NCBI GenBank assembly: GCA_015501595.1
Contig: JADNRX010000207.1
Span: forward strand, 1-64,000
Origin: Hymenopellis radicata
Lineage: Eukaryota; Basidiomycota; Agaricomycetes; Agaricales; Physalacriaceae
Direction of reading: 5' to 3'
DNA length: 64,000 nucleotides
Shown: one piece after another, positions 34,586 through 45,767 of the stretch
Layout of the letters: every line of letters begins with the position of its first letter
Numbering within the stretch: position 1 is the first letter of the stretch
Position numbers and translations under genes: made by a program
The notes under the pieces: generated by a model
Seen by the model: the letters and a program-made list of their open reading frames with translations, nothing else
Told to the model about the DNA's origin: nothing
The model's database searches: none

Positions 34586-37500
34586 TCATAGATCTAAGTG
34601 TCCTCGACGCACGGTGTCCAGACTGTGCAGAGAATCTAGAATTGTGCACGCCGTTGGTCGAGTTTTGGGTGATGGCGATATGCAGGGGGCTACAACTGCA
34701 TCCCACAAATAGGGTGGAAGGATGTCGGTTGGTGGCTGCGGAGGGAGCCTCCTCAAAGCAATACGGTTCGCCACGGCGCCGTCGGTGCGCAAATCTGAAT
34801 ACGGCGGCTCGCCCGTGTAGATCTAAATCTCTGTCAAAGTTGCACAGGCGACTTGCGGTGTACTAACCTCAACGATAGTGCAGCCAAATGAGTATATATC
34901 GACTTTCTTCAGAAGTGTGGGGTCAAATTCTGACTCATTTATCAGCTCCGGAGGAAGCCATCGGATGTTTCCTCGGTTTCGTGTCGATGTACCCGGCAGC
35001 TGCGTCTCGGCGACGAGGCTTATTCCGAAATCAGCCAGACAACAACGGAAGTCCTTCCCTACAAGTATATTCGCCTGAAGAGAGCGGCGTCAGCGATCTT
35101 TCAAAGATGTAGGATGCCGGCCCCACTCACTCCGCGTATGTCTTTGTGGATCACGCAGGGGTCAAGACCGTGTAGGTATTCGATGCCAGCAGCGATATCC
35201 CAGAGCTATCCGCGAAGAACAATATTACTGTATAGTTCCCTAACTCGATAAAACTGACGTACACATTGCCAACGGTCATGATGCGGATGGCTTTCTAAGA
35301 AGTCATTGATATTACCATGTTCCATCCACGGCGAGACGAAACAAAGGCGTCCCGGAAAGACCTCAATGCTGACGCCATGGAAAGCTAGAATATTCCGGTG
35401 CGAGACTTGGCGCCAAATCAATGCTTCCTGACAAAAGGCCTGGACGAACATTGACATCTAGCCGGTTACAAGTGCATCGGAGACTCACTTTCATCACCCG
35501 TTCCATTCGTAACTTGCCTTGACTATGAATTCGGAGGATCTTCAGGCATACCAATTCTCCCTTGTACCTAGCTCGACAGATATCCTGGGGAAGTGTCAGC
35601 TTCAACTGCCATTTATATAAGAGAACCTACTGAAAATGCGCCTCCAGCATGCATGACATTGTCGCGCGCGCCAAGATCACTTGCGGGTAGATATAACTGA
35701 GCTGGAAGGATATCGTATAGCGTACTCAAGGAACGTAGACACTTGATGACTCTCCGTCGATCCTCAGAGTCGCCAGACGAAATCAAGCCAAGGTTCTAAG
35801 CAACGATCAGAAGGATGAGGTAGTGTCAACAGCCTGTACATACCGACTGAAGCTTATTCATCACTTCTTGAGCCAGGGCTTGCGGTATGTACTCGATGTT
35901 CCTCCACGGAGCCTCTTGTCTCATGATCCAGTGGATAGCATCATTTAAATCGAGCCCGTTATTAGTCTGTGTGCGGGAGGACGCGGAAGAAAGGGGTATT
36001 ACGACCTCCTGCAAATTCTCCTGTACCTGCGGAGGTGAAGAGCGAACATCCACAGCAAGTTCGAGCTCCATAGAATGCTCGTAAATAGTGTCCAACAGCG
36101 GAGACCACAAATGCGTGATGGTGGTGGTGGAGGGTGTGTTGATAGCAGGCAGCGAACGCGGGGCCGGCGACGAATGATGACAACACGGAGACACAGAAGC
36201 ATGACCTTGGGGCGGCTGGTCCTGAGAGGGTATAGGATCATAAGGATAGGGTTGAAGGAGCCGAGGCAAGTCCTTTGCCCACACACCGAATTCAAAAGCC
36301 GAAACGCGTGCCGAATCATCATTGGCGTCTTCCAAGACGTTGAACACTCGATTTGAGAGCATTTCGGCCACAGCACTAGTCATCCCCGTGAAGCGCTGCA
36401 GGAAGAAATCCGCTGCATTCTGGCGGTATATGAGAAATGAATCACAGACGCCTTGGCGGGTATCCGTCCATGGATTCAAATGGTACAGCCTGTGCAGCGT
36501 AAACGTGAGTACATGATTGGGACCGTGTAAGGAAGCGACAACGAACATGTTGATCAGCACAATGCCAAGCGACCAGACATCTGCTGCACGAAGGCTATAG
36601 ATGATATTATTTCTGTATTCTAGAAGACGAAAAGGTAAGCAATTAGCATGTCATGAGGAGATGTAACATACCGTAACTCATGTATGGCGTGTTATCACAA
36701 TCTGCTGTGAGCGAATTGTCATCACTGGCAGTCGACGACCCAAAATTAGTCAGCTTGACGATGAAGTTACGCTCCTGGCGCCCATCAGGCGTGGTCTGCC
36801 AAGCGTCGGTGACAATGAAGCTTTTGGGCTGGATATTGCGGTGGAAGACCTGCTGGTTATGACACGATGCGACGGCCTCACACATCTGGGAGAACATGGA
36901 AGATATGAGGCGCAGACGTGTATAAGAAAGGAGCTGGGAGGGATGTAGCTTAGAGAGAAGACTGGAAGTTAATGTAGTGAGCAAAGAAGCCGAAGGATCG
37001 ACGCAGGTAGGGAAGTCGCTTCCATCGTAATCACGGGCGTGTTCAAGGAAACTGAATAAATTCTCGCCAGGGACATACTCCATGACAAAGAGGATCAATG
37101 AATCTGAGGGCGTCTCAAGAAATCGATAGAGAGCAACAACATTGGTGTGTGGATCGAGAGACTGATGAATGGTGACCTAAGATGGTGGCTCTACATTAGC
37201 GAGATTAAGGACAACAGATTACGAGGCACATACCCCGGACATCAGCGCTGATAGAACCCTCTCGTCAAGGTTTGCCTTCGACACACACTTGATCGCATAC
37301 TCGCGCCCATAAACCCTGGAGGTTCCTCTCGAATGATGACTCTCCATACCTATACCCCCGGTAGCTGCAATGCGACCATCCTTCGAAGGAGGGCAGTACA
37401 AGATTTCGCGCACACGATAGACGACAGAGCAACTGCCAGCCCCAAGACATCGAATGACTTCAAACTCCTGGATGCTCTGGTCAATTAATGTTCCAATTAG

Positions 37501-37929
37501 GACACCACCTGAATCAACAATGCGAATTGGAGAGACTGTTCTCGCAGGTTGCAACTTGCCATGGGCTTCCGGCGGTAGATGGTCGAACTCTGCCGCCAGC
37601 GAGGCCTGCCTCGTCGAAGTTTGAACAGAGGAGAATATGCGTAACGTCCCAGGGGAGAAGCTTGAGCGCTTACTGCCGTTTTCTGGACGGGACGCGCTGG
37701 AACGCTTCAAACCCGGTAACAGCATATTCACGAAGATCGGCCATTTCGGGAGTATCATTGCGCGCGCAGAAAGAAGGAGTGTAGGTCGCCAACTGGACGC
37801 TCTCTGAGCGTATTGTCGGTCTGTGCGACGAGAATTGAACAAAAATGACCAACCCTGCGCACCTCGATGGAAATCAAGATTTTTGGAACTCCGCAAGATG
37901 GCCGAGCCTCTGCCGCGCCGTCGGGCCAT
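34586..37929 (-). CDS. Dual protein: ran1-like pseudokinase fused to a TKL-type kinase
   Basis: Part 1, from about 37929, is a Ser/Thr-kinase fold like fungal ran1 kinases: IRCLGAGSCSVVYRV loop, YAIKCVSK lysine, MEYVPGENLFSFLEH, DTPYMSYE-type activation end and RAADVWSLGIVLINM. The catalytic loop reads HRNIQPKSF and the metal motif NFG, so both Asp residues are replaced by Asn. Part 2 follows a Ser/Pro-rich linker with the module EAPWRNIEYIP..LQS, then IKCLRSLSTLYDILPAQLYL, VCLKIL (lysine), FVSPWMEHGNI, IHKDIRG, ADFGIS, RWLPPEL and DIYSFGCT, so this kinase looks active. Introns are about 45-55 nt; those in part 2 match the other kinases of the cluster. It ends at 34586. Closest in layout to pseudokinase-kinase tandems such as JAKs, by analogy only. 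Confidence 0.8.
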
Positions 37930-38144
37930 GTCATAGAGACCTAGTCAATCGTCGCCTATATCGTTTGGCAAGTTCCCCGACCATAGTGAGAATAGAGACG
38001 AAGAAATTTGACTATCATAACCTTCCTCTAATCGACGACTTACGATCACAGATTCACAGGTAGTTATCACCGCGTTCCTCGGACGCCTCGGAAAGCCTGG
38101 CGTCTCATCAGGGCTTTAGAAAACAATCATTCAATTTCTTAAAG

Positions 38145-39604
38145 TTACAGACCGACATGATTCTGAAATTGTATATATCCCGTCCCGCCCCCTGTCGCGC
38201 CTTCCGCATCAGTGAGCCAGAAATACCGCGCGGTCTGTGGCAGACTTGCTGCCACCCAATGTATCGTACCCGCACTAAAGTTTTCAAAGCTGCACGGCGG
38301 ATCGATAGTCGGCCAGGGTAGATCAGTATGAAGCTCGACGCATAGGGTTCCCAGCCCACTCCCAGACAGAGCGACGTCCAGGTCAAACCATCTCCAAAGT
38401 TGACTCTCTTCGTCTGGTTTAACACCAGGATACGTTAAATTGGTTGGCAAGAGGAATGTCATGTCTATCGTGAGCTCTTTCACTTGGTGTTGCGTGTTCC
38501 CTAGCGAGGACACAATATGGCGCCAGAGCAGATCACGGCTGTCCTCGAAGAACTGTCCAAACCTGAGGGTGATGTTGAAGCGATAGCGCGTTAAAGTTCC
38601 AAAGTCGATAAGAGGGTTGACCCGATCAAAATTGGGGGTCAGGCCATCGAGTACTGAACAGACAGGGGAAAACTCGTCAGTACTGTGGCGAGACGAAAGC
38701 GAAAACACTTACATCCAACATTCTTCAGGTTAAACTCCGATCGCGCCATGTTCATTAGAGCTTGTAGTCGTTGCAAACCGTCCGGGTCACCAAAGTTGAA
38801 CTCGACGGTCACCTTCTCCGCGCCACGAAGAACACCGGATGTGCATAGGAAATCCAAGAGGTGTACAGAACCACAGCCATGCATTCCCTTGCACAACGGG
38901 TTAAGGCCCAGCCCAGCGAATGCAAGTTCCTTCAAGAAAAGACCGGTCCTGTCGGCGGGCGGAATGCCAAATCGCGAGCGTATAGTATCAACGCCAAAGT
39001 CGAGCGGAGTACAGTGGTCAATACTATGGCCATCTTCGTAATCTGCTACGGAAGCCCAGAGAACATGAAGTTCCTCCACGTTCGGAACAGCTCTGAGGAG
39101 ATGGAAGACGTCCGAAAGACTGAAACGGCAGAGCATGAAATGCACAACATGGAGAGAGCTGCAGGACGCTAGCGCATCAGGCATGAGGATGGATACAAGG
39201 TCGACAGCACGAAGAGATATTCCCAAGAGGTTCGCCATGCCAAACATGATCCTCGGAAGAGCTCGAGACAAGTATCCGTCAGACGCGATATGGATCTCAT
39301 CGCGCACGTCCATCGACCTGACGAAGTTTCTGATCTGAGGAGATCCTCCAAGGACGTCCATAAGCGCGTTTGTCGTCCTTTCTGGCTCGCCTAGTCGATG
39401 CTCACTCGTCCATGGCGGCAAAGTGAGGTACTGGAAGAGATGTTTCCGAATGCGATCATGGCACTCTGTTCCCCACGATGTGGTGAGCGCGAATGTCTTC
39501 AAGCTCGCGGGCTCGAGAGCTAGCTCGTCGATGATAGCAAGTTTGACGTTCAGCGGTAATTGGGGAAGCTGCACAGAGACCTTGCGTTTAGATGGGGTTT
39601 TCAA
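38145..39604 (-). CDS. F-box/LRR-type protein, two exons
   Basis: 466 residues from exons 39604-38713 and 38653-38145 with a 59-nt intron (GTAAGT..TTCAG) in phase. The N-terminus QLPQLPLNVKLAIIDELA with FALTTSWGTECHDRIRKHLF fits a degenerate F-box. The rest is a leucine-rich fold of the type seen in the many basidiomycete F-box paralogues (LHVVHFMLCRFSLSDVFHLL, VEELHVLWASV). Probably a substrate receptor for ubiquitin ligase or an orphan derivative. It is divergently placed to the dual-kinase gene's 5' end (about 0.2 kb apart at their facing sides, tail to head). Confidence 0.7.
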
Positions 39605-40242
39605 CAGAACAAAAACGAGCTGACCTTCCTAGCCATGATTATGAGGAGAAGAATCTGAATGGGGACTCGTTCAGTAAGGGACAATTATATATATGTCCGG
39701 GGGCTGAAGCGCTGATCCTTACAGAAAACAAGGGCGGAAGTACAATAGACTCGGCGATGCCATCCCAACGGATTGTGTACACCTAGTCGGGGATAATCAA
39801 CCTTTTGTTTTAGGAAGATCCGCGCCTCACACAACAGCAATGACGGAGAATGGGCGACGGACCGTTTACTGCGTCTACATGCTGTGCGAGTGAAACGACC
39901 GATACATGTTTCCATTGGCAAAAGCATGCAGTCTTGAATTATTGAACAAGCCAGGTCCTCTTCCTTCAAGGAGTATAATGCGCGTCGATGAGCGACACAA
40001 ACAGCAGAGCATCAGGGGGTTCCTTTGCTGAGCAAAGATCCTGAAAAGACATGGGCACTGCAGCTTTCTGTAGAACGTTGCTTGTATTGGCAGGCCCAAA
40101 AGCGAAGTGATTAGTTACGTCCCAGTCGCAGACCGAAGGTGGTAGAAGGATTGTCTTCTTTTTAACAAGATGAATGTAGTAGTGACAGTAGGAAACAAGC
40201 CACGTCAATCCCAAAAAGGCAATTCGAATATCACAGTCGATC
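39605..40242. other. No gene seen
   Basis: Short frames only. It contains the promoter side of the F-box gene at 39604 and ends at the hAT-type MITE. Confidence 0.3.
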
Positions 40243-40250
40243 AGTTCTCC

Positions 40251-40799
40251 TAGTGTTGCCGCGGTTCGGCTTCGAACCGTTAAACCGACAAACTGGACCG
40301 GAAAAAACCGGCAAAAACCGAACTTGCGGTTTCGGTTCCAATCGGTTCGGACGGGGTTCGAACCCGGTTTGGCGTCCAAAAAATGATTAAGTGCATATGA
40401 GTATTTTGGTGATTGGATCCAATTGTACAGTGAATAATACAAACCTGGGACATTATTTAGCTTCATCTGAGATGGGGAGAAGGGCAGGAAATGCTGAAAA
40501 CGAAGAGGTGTGCGGACTGATCCGGTAGGCTCGGAGAAGCCCGAGCCAAAGCCTAACTCACAACAGCTTGACAACCAGCTAATATTGCTTCTGAGTGTTT
40601 GCTATGATTGTCTGAGGTAGTTACAAGTAAATAGTACAATGTGCATCACCACTACATGCAGTTGCAGAAGTGTCAAAAATGTCAACTGGAACCAGGTTCG
40701 AACCGTAGTTTAACGGTTCGGCTTCGTTCGGCTTCAAGGGCTTACCTAAACCGGCAGAAACGGGACCGAGTCAGACCTAGCCGAACCGCGGCAACACTA
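40251..40799. mobile_element. hAT-type MITE, 549 bp
   Basis: Left end TAGTGTTGCCGCGGTTCGGC, right end its inverse. It is flanked by the 8-bp duplication AGTTCTCC (40243-40250 and 40800-40807). Both ends carry many AACCGG/CGGTTCGG motifs. No coding capacity. Third element of this kind in the window and different in sequence from the other two. Confidence 0.9.
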
Positions 40800-41290
40800 A
40801 GTTCTCCTTTCAACCGTCATGTCGTTTATCCGAATGGCAGGACGCAAGAGCTTCTGCGTATCTTCAGGTCGGCTGTGCGCGGCGTGGCCATGACTACATG
40901 CTTGTAAGCCATTTGAGTTGCTTACTCATTCATACAATCCGCTTACATAGCGCTATCTTGTGTACTGTAAGCAAAATCAAGCGAACTATCTTCGCAGTTT
41001 CCAGGAATAGCTGCTATTTCTGCTTTCTGAACTGGTGTCCTTAACCTGGGCGCGACAAGCTATCAGACGTGTCAACATTCTATTGCACCTGAGAATACTC
41101 GCATGCGGACGCACTTTCTCATGGGCGTCAGGCCCGCCACATTCTTCTGCCCTTCGGGGCCCCGGTCCGTCTAATAGGATTTTCCCCGCGGTGACATTCC
41201 AGTGACATCACGAAATTGGCAAATGCGGACCCGCGGTACGCTTATAAGAAGCTCTTCGTTTTCGTTGGGACGGTAATTGTTTCCATCATC

Positions 41291-42802
41291 ATGTCTTTGC
41301 CCACAACAACGAAGGAGTACTATTTCCCGCAGGTCTGTGTGGTCCTCTTGCGGTCTTGATTACGCTAATCGATGTCCGATCCAGCGCGGCTCGTTCGAGA
41401 ACTTGAAAGTGAAAGAGTCGCCTGTCCCAAAGGTGAAGGCAACGGAGGTGCTCGTCAAAGTACGTGCTGTGTCGTTACAGGTGCGTTCATCCTTTATCCT
41501 TCCCAATGCTACAAAACCTTGACTGACAGTGGGGCTGATAGTATCGCGATCTGATGATCTCTAATGACTTCTATCCTGGGCTAACGTCTGTCCATCATTT
41601 CCACGGTTGTTTTTTCGGAACAACTGACGCCCTTCAGCGCACCGCCAGATCTTGTCCCGTGCTCTGACATGGCCGGAGAAATCCTGGCGGTTGGCGATGC
41701 CGTCACTGGATGGACGGCCGGCGACCGCGTCTGCCCCAACTTCACGCTGGATCATATCCACGGAGACCTCGACGGCGACATCAAGGCGACCTCGCTTGGG
41801 GGACCTGTACACGGAGTATTGACGCAATATAGAGCTTTTCCTGCACATGTATGTCTTCCCTACGAAGTGGATATTAAAGGGTTTATGATTCGTAGTCACT
41901 CGTGCGTGTTCCGGAACACCTTTCCTACGAGGAAGCCTCGACGCTACCGTTCGTCCAACGTCACTCTGTTACGTGACTTCAACTAAGTTCGCTGTAGATG
42001 TGCGGCCTTGACTGCTTATAACGCGCTCACGGGGCAGGTCAAATTAAAGGCCGGCGACACGGTATTGGTTCTGGGAACTGGAGGTGTCTCCATGTACGCG
42101 TTGCTTATGACTGCAGATACAACCTCATTCACACCATTCATCCGTAGCTTTGGATTACAACTCGCAGTCGCATCCGGCGCGACGGTCATCGCTACCTCAT
42201 CATCAGATGACAAGCTGCAGATCGCTACAAAACTCGGTGCGAAACATGTTATCAATTACAACAAAACGCCGGCTTGGGACGAGGAGGTGCTGAAGCTTAC
42301 GGGCGGGCGCGGAGTGGATCACATCTTGGAGGTACGTCTTTGTCTTCTGTCGGGGTTATTTCCTCGCTCACTTCTCACGCAGGTTGGAGGACCTGGTACG
42401 CTAGAGAAGTCGATGAAAGCCATCAGATATGGCGGCTCGATTCATCTCATCGGTTTCCTTGCCTCAGTATGTTTCAAAATCGGACTGTCTGCAGACATAT
42501 CTGATTCCCATTCTAAGACTAACCAACCTCTCGCGAACGTCGTTGGCCAGAGTGTGTTCAGAGCTTCCACGCTGCGGGGCATACTCATCGGTTCGGTCGC
42601 CCAGTAAGCTGCGTCTCGCCTCCTGTGACTTGTATGACTGAAGTATCTCGCCAGGTTCAAGGACATGAACCGTTTACTGCAATCGAATCCCGAGACGACG
42701 CGCCCTGTTATCGACAAAGTCTTTTCATTTGACGAGGCGATCAAGGCGTACGCGTATCTGCAGTCGCAGGCCCACGTCGGGAAAGTTGTGATAAAGGTGT
42801 AG
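41291..42802 (+). CDS. MDR-family NAD(P)-dependent oxidoreductase (alcohol dehydrogenase-like)
   Basis: Medium-chain dehydrogenase/reductase, cytosolic by prediction. About nine exons fit: MSLPTTTKEYYFPQ, then SFENLKVKESPVPKVKATEV, VRAVSLQYRDLMISNDFYPG, PCSDMAGEILAVGDAVTGW, AGDRVCPNF, HGVLTQYRAFPAH, PEHLSYEEASTLPCAALTAY, the Rossmann part AGDTVLVLGTGGVS with ATSSSDDKL, TGGRGVDHILE, GGSIHLIGFLA, RGILIGSVAQ and the end SQAHVGKVVIKV (TAG 42800-42802). GTGGVS is the cofactor loop. I see no clear set of catalytic-zinc ligands, so it is probably a quinone-reductase-like or zinc-free member. Substrate unknown. All junctions keep phase; no lesion seen. Confidence 0.85.
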
Positions 42803-43510
42803 AACACCGTGTGTCTAATTGTATTGTGGGCTATCGGAGAATCTATGTAAGATATACTCCAGCGAAGGCTGTTGAGTTCAGTTTGACGATTCATACTAAG
42901 AGATATAGAGCAGAGCGGATACTTATAAGTAGATGGCGTGGTGTGTCCAGCGATGCGGGACGATCAGTTCTTCGTGCTTATACTGCTTTCAGTGAGACCG
43001 GAACGCGTAACCATTTCTTTATATGGGCAGGCGTTGATTAGCTTGCTATTTTAAACCTCGTGACTTTGTTCATCTGGGCATTCTATACGGGCTGGCGCGG
43101 AACACCGAAATCGTAATTCGCTTTGGTGAATTGGCCGAAAAAAATATGCAATGGGAAGGTGTAGCCGAGCTTTTTGAGTTGCGCTAGGACGGGGATGTGA
43201 AATAACTAGGAAAGGAAATGTGGCGCTAGCGAACAGCTAACGGAGAACACTAGGCGTGGGAATTTTATCAGGTCCCGGCGGATCAGACTGTTCGAAGCGT
43301 GGCTGCTGCATTCCTTTTGGAGGCGCATTTCGGAAGGGATCTTAAAACATGGAGGTTGATGTGATCAAGACACTAGTTGCGACTGGACAGGATTTCGATG
43401 CCATAGTACGATCTGCAATCCTAATTTTCAGTAGGGTCTCTGTTGATCCGCGAAAACTACATAATGTTAGATCCGGTGAGATTTAAAGGCATCGTCTGCG
43501 AAGAAAGATA
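42803..43510. other. No gene seen
   Basis: 3' flank of the oxidoreductase gene. Only short, unsupported frames. Confidence 0.3.
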
Positions 43511-43690
43511 GTCTAATCGCGACGTTTATAACATAAGTATCAGAACAACGAAAAACGAGAACTAAACAGAATGCCCGTGATCTATCGAAAGAGACTGTTG
43601 GAAACTGGGGGTATACTCCACCCGCACAGCTCGTAAGGATACTAATGCGGTTCTCCAAACTCATATAGAGTCCAAATGGCCCACGTTGAC
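43511..43690 (-). repeat. Dispersed repeat, copy A
   Basis: Shares about 85-180 bp with 44610-44790 (same orientation) and 48366-48456 (inverted). Landmarks: ATAAGTATCAGAACAACGAA and GATCTATCGAAAGAGACTG. Confidence 0.65.
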
Positions 43691-43725
43691 GCGAATATTG
43701 CGTCGGGAAAATGGAGAAGGGCCGC

Positions 43726-44379
43726 CTAATGTGCTCGCATCCGCATCCTTCCACGGATGAAGGATATCGCCACTGGGGAAGGTGGGACATGTAAGACCCA
43801 AGAAGGAGCGCGCTCGTGGAATTGCGCCGCATCCGCCAACCTCGCGGCTTCTCTCCCCTTGTAGCTACGGAGTCGAGCTCTGAGGACACTAGCACGGGAA
43901 ACTCCCCTGCGTACTCCCCAGTCGAGTCGACGGTTAAACGCCGAGACGAGTGCTTCAACCAAAGACGCGATGAATGCATATCGTACGGGATCAGGATCCC
44001 GCGGGTCTGGAATATCCTGCAATTTCCATTCTTCATGATAGGCGAATATGTACTCCTGCTCGTGAGTTACGATGACATTCTCCTAGGCTTCATAAATGCG
44101 GTAAAGTGCTCGTAAAGGCGTGTCCCGCCTCTGCCAAATGGGGTGATTGCGCAGACGATGAGTGTGGGTCGCTACTGAGCGCTTCCAGCAAAGCTCACGA
44201 TCATTGAGAGGATCTTGTAGGGAAGCGGGGGGTGGGAGGGGTAAACTCCAAGGTACGGGCCAGAAGATTGCTCGGAATGTCCGAAACCGGTCGGGCGAGC
44301 TCCAGATTACTACGTCCAGGGTGTTTCGCCACCTCGCCACCTCAACTTCATCAGGCTCCATAGTACTTACTACTGACAA
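43726..44379 (-). pseudogene. Decayed orphan gene
   Basis: Minus-strand reading MSVVSTMEPDEVEVARWRN, DPLNDRELCWKRSV, THTHRLRNHPIWQRRDTP, RALYRIYEA, then TAG at 44083-44081, and on in the same frame THEQEYIFAYHEEWKLQDIP, DPRDPDPVRYAFIASLVEAL to 43726. The reading across the stop is smooth, so the stop is a recent lesion. I do not recognise a named family. Parts of its 3' end recur nearby and in inverted form at 48.4 kb. Confidence 0.5.
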
Positions 44380-44609
44380 AAAGATATCAGAGCAGCGCTA
44401 GTCTCGGATCTGCGGCAGCGTCCTGAGATGAAAATGGTCGTTATACGAAGAGAGACCATGCTGAGAACAGGCCCGGGGGTGGATGGAAGCTCCCTGATCG
44501 GCGAGAACTACGTGACCTACTGTAAGGCGCTCGAGAACTTTGCCCACGAACGGAGAGTCGCACCATCCGCAATGTGTTATCGAAAGACAGATAGTATCCA
44601 ATTGCAAAG

Positions 44610-44790
44610 TGAATAGCATGGGTATCCGAACAGCGAACTAGTAAAGAGAATGCCCATGATCTATCAAAAGAGACTGTCAGAAACGGAGGAGAAAGGGGGG
44701 TACTTGGACCACCATACACTCAGCTCGTAAGCTACTAATGCGATTATCCAAACTCATATCCGCGTTGAAGCGAATATTGCGTCGGAAAAA
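44610..44790 (-). repeat. Dispersed repeat, copy B
   Basis: Second copy of the segment at 43511. Shares GATCTATC(A/G)AAAGAGACTGT and GCGAATATTGCGTCGGAAAA. Confidence 0.6.
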
Positions 44791-44829
44791 AAGTCGGTAG
44801 GTCGAAACGTACCGTAAGCCGAGTCTAAG

Positions 44830-45427
44830 TACTGTAGTATTTCGACCGTAGGTTCACAGGGTGTGACCTGTGACCTCGTGAACTTGTTTGGTGGGATATT
44901 CAAGGACCCGTGATTATGCTGCCAGAGGTCAATTTTGAAAGTCCCGACAAAATGAGCCAAATTTTCGAGGAAATTTTCGAGCAAAAGATGCAGAACGATC
45001 GGAAACGTCCAAATCTGCATCCAGAATCCGTGGGAAAGTCAATTCTCACCCGGGTCCGTGTCGGGACTTTTGCGCCAACCTCTCACAGCATAATCACGGG
45101 TCCTGATATTCACAGCGGACATACCACTGTGACCCACTGAAAATAAGTTCACTAAATTTTTCAATGGCAAGGTTATTTCACAGGTTTTAGGTGGAATCTC
45201 AATATAATTAGAGAAAAATGTGCTATTCTAGACCTAAAATACACCAAAAAGGAGAAAAATCCTATAAAAACTGCTACCAAGCTCAATTTGAGAGCAAAAG
45301 TCCGATTTGTGACCAATTTAGGGCAGGTTCACAGCCAAAAAAAACTAGTGACCTGCTTATGTAACAGGTTCATTTTTTGGGCTCGTGACCTGTGACGTGA
45401 ACCTACTGTCGAAATAATACGACAGTA
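44830..45427. mobile_element. TACTGTA-type MITE, copy 4
   Basis: About 594 bp between TA dinucleotides. Left end TACTGTAGTATTTCGACCGT then AGGTTCAC; the right end is inverse with small changes (GTGAACCTACTGTCGAAATA). TGTGACCTGTGACC-type motifs lie at both sides. Longest member of the family here; A/T-rich centre with no coding frame. Confidence 0.8.
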
Positions 45428-45767
45428 CTAGGAGAGCACAACAGTAAACAAAGTACTGCGCCGTTCGAAGTACACAGGACATTTCCAGCATCTGCGCGCC
45501 GTGTGCCAAACAATAACGCGTCGAGGAGAGCGTGAGCGTCGGAAGCAAGTTGCGATCGGCGCAAATTTCCTTTTCTGTCAGTGTGTTTCCTCAAGTGGTC
45601 CGCTGACGCCAACGCTACGTGTCAACGGTGAGATTGATTGAATAAATATCACGCGACACTTTATATACAACGATAGTTAGTTTCTACCCATGAATGTTGT
45701 CACAACATATAGCCATTCATATACATACATACGATACTGTTACAAAGGTCCAAAGGTCCAAAAGTCT

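Noticed and set aside
35999..36376. Minus-strand frame of 125 codons in the dual-kinase gene
   Set aside because: An alternative frame of the kinase linker exon with no domain; the other frame continues the kinase and ends in the APWR module.
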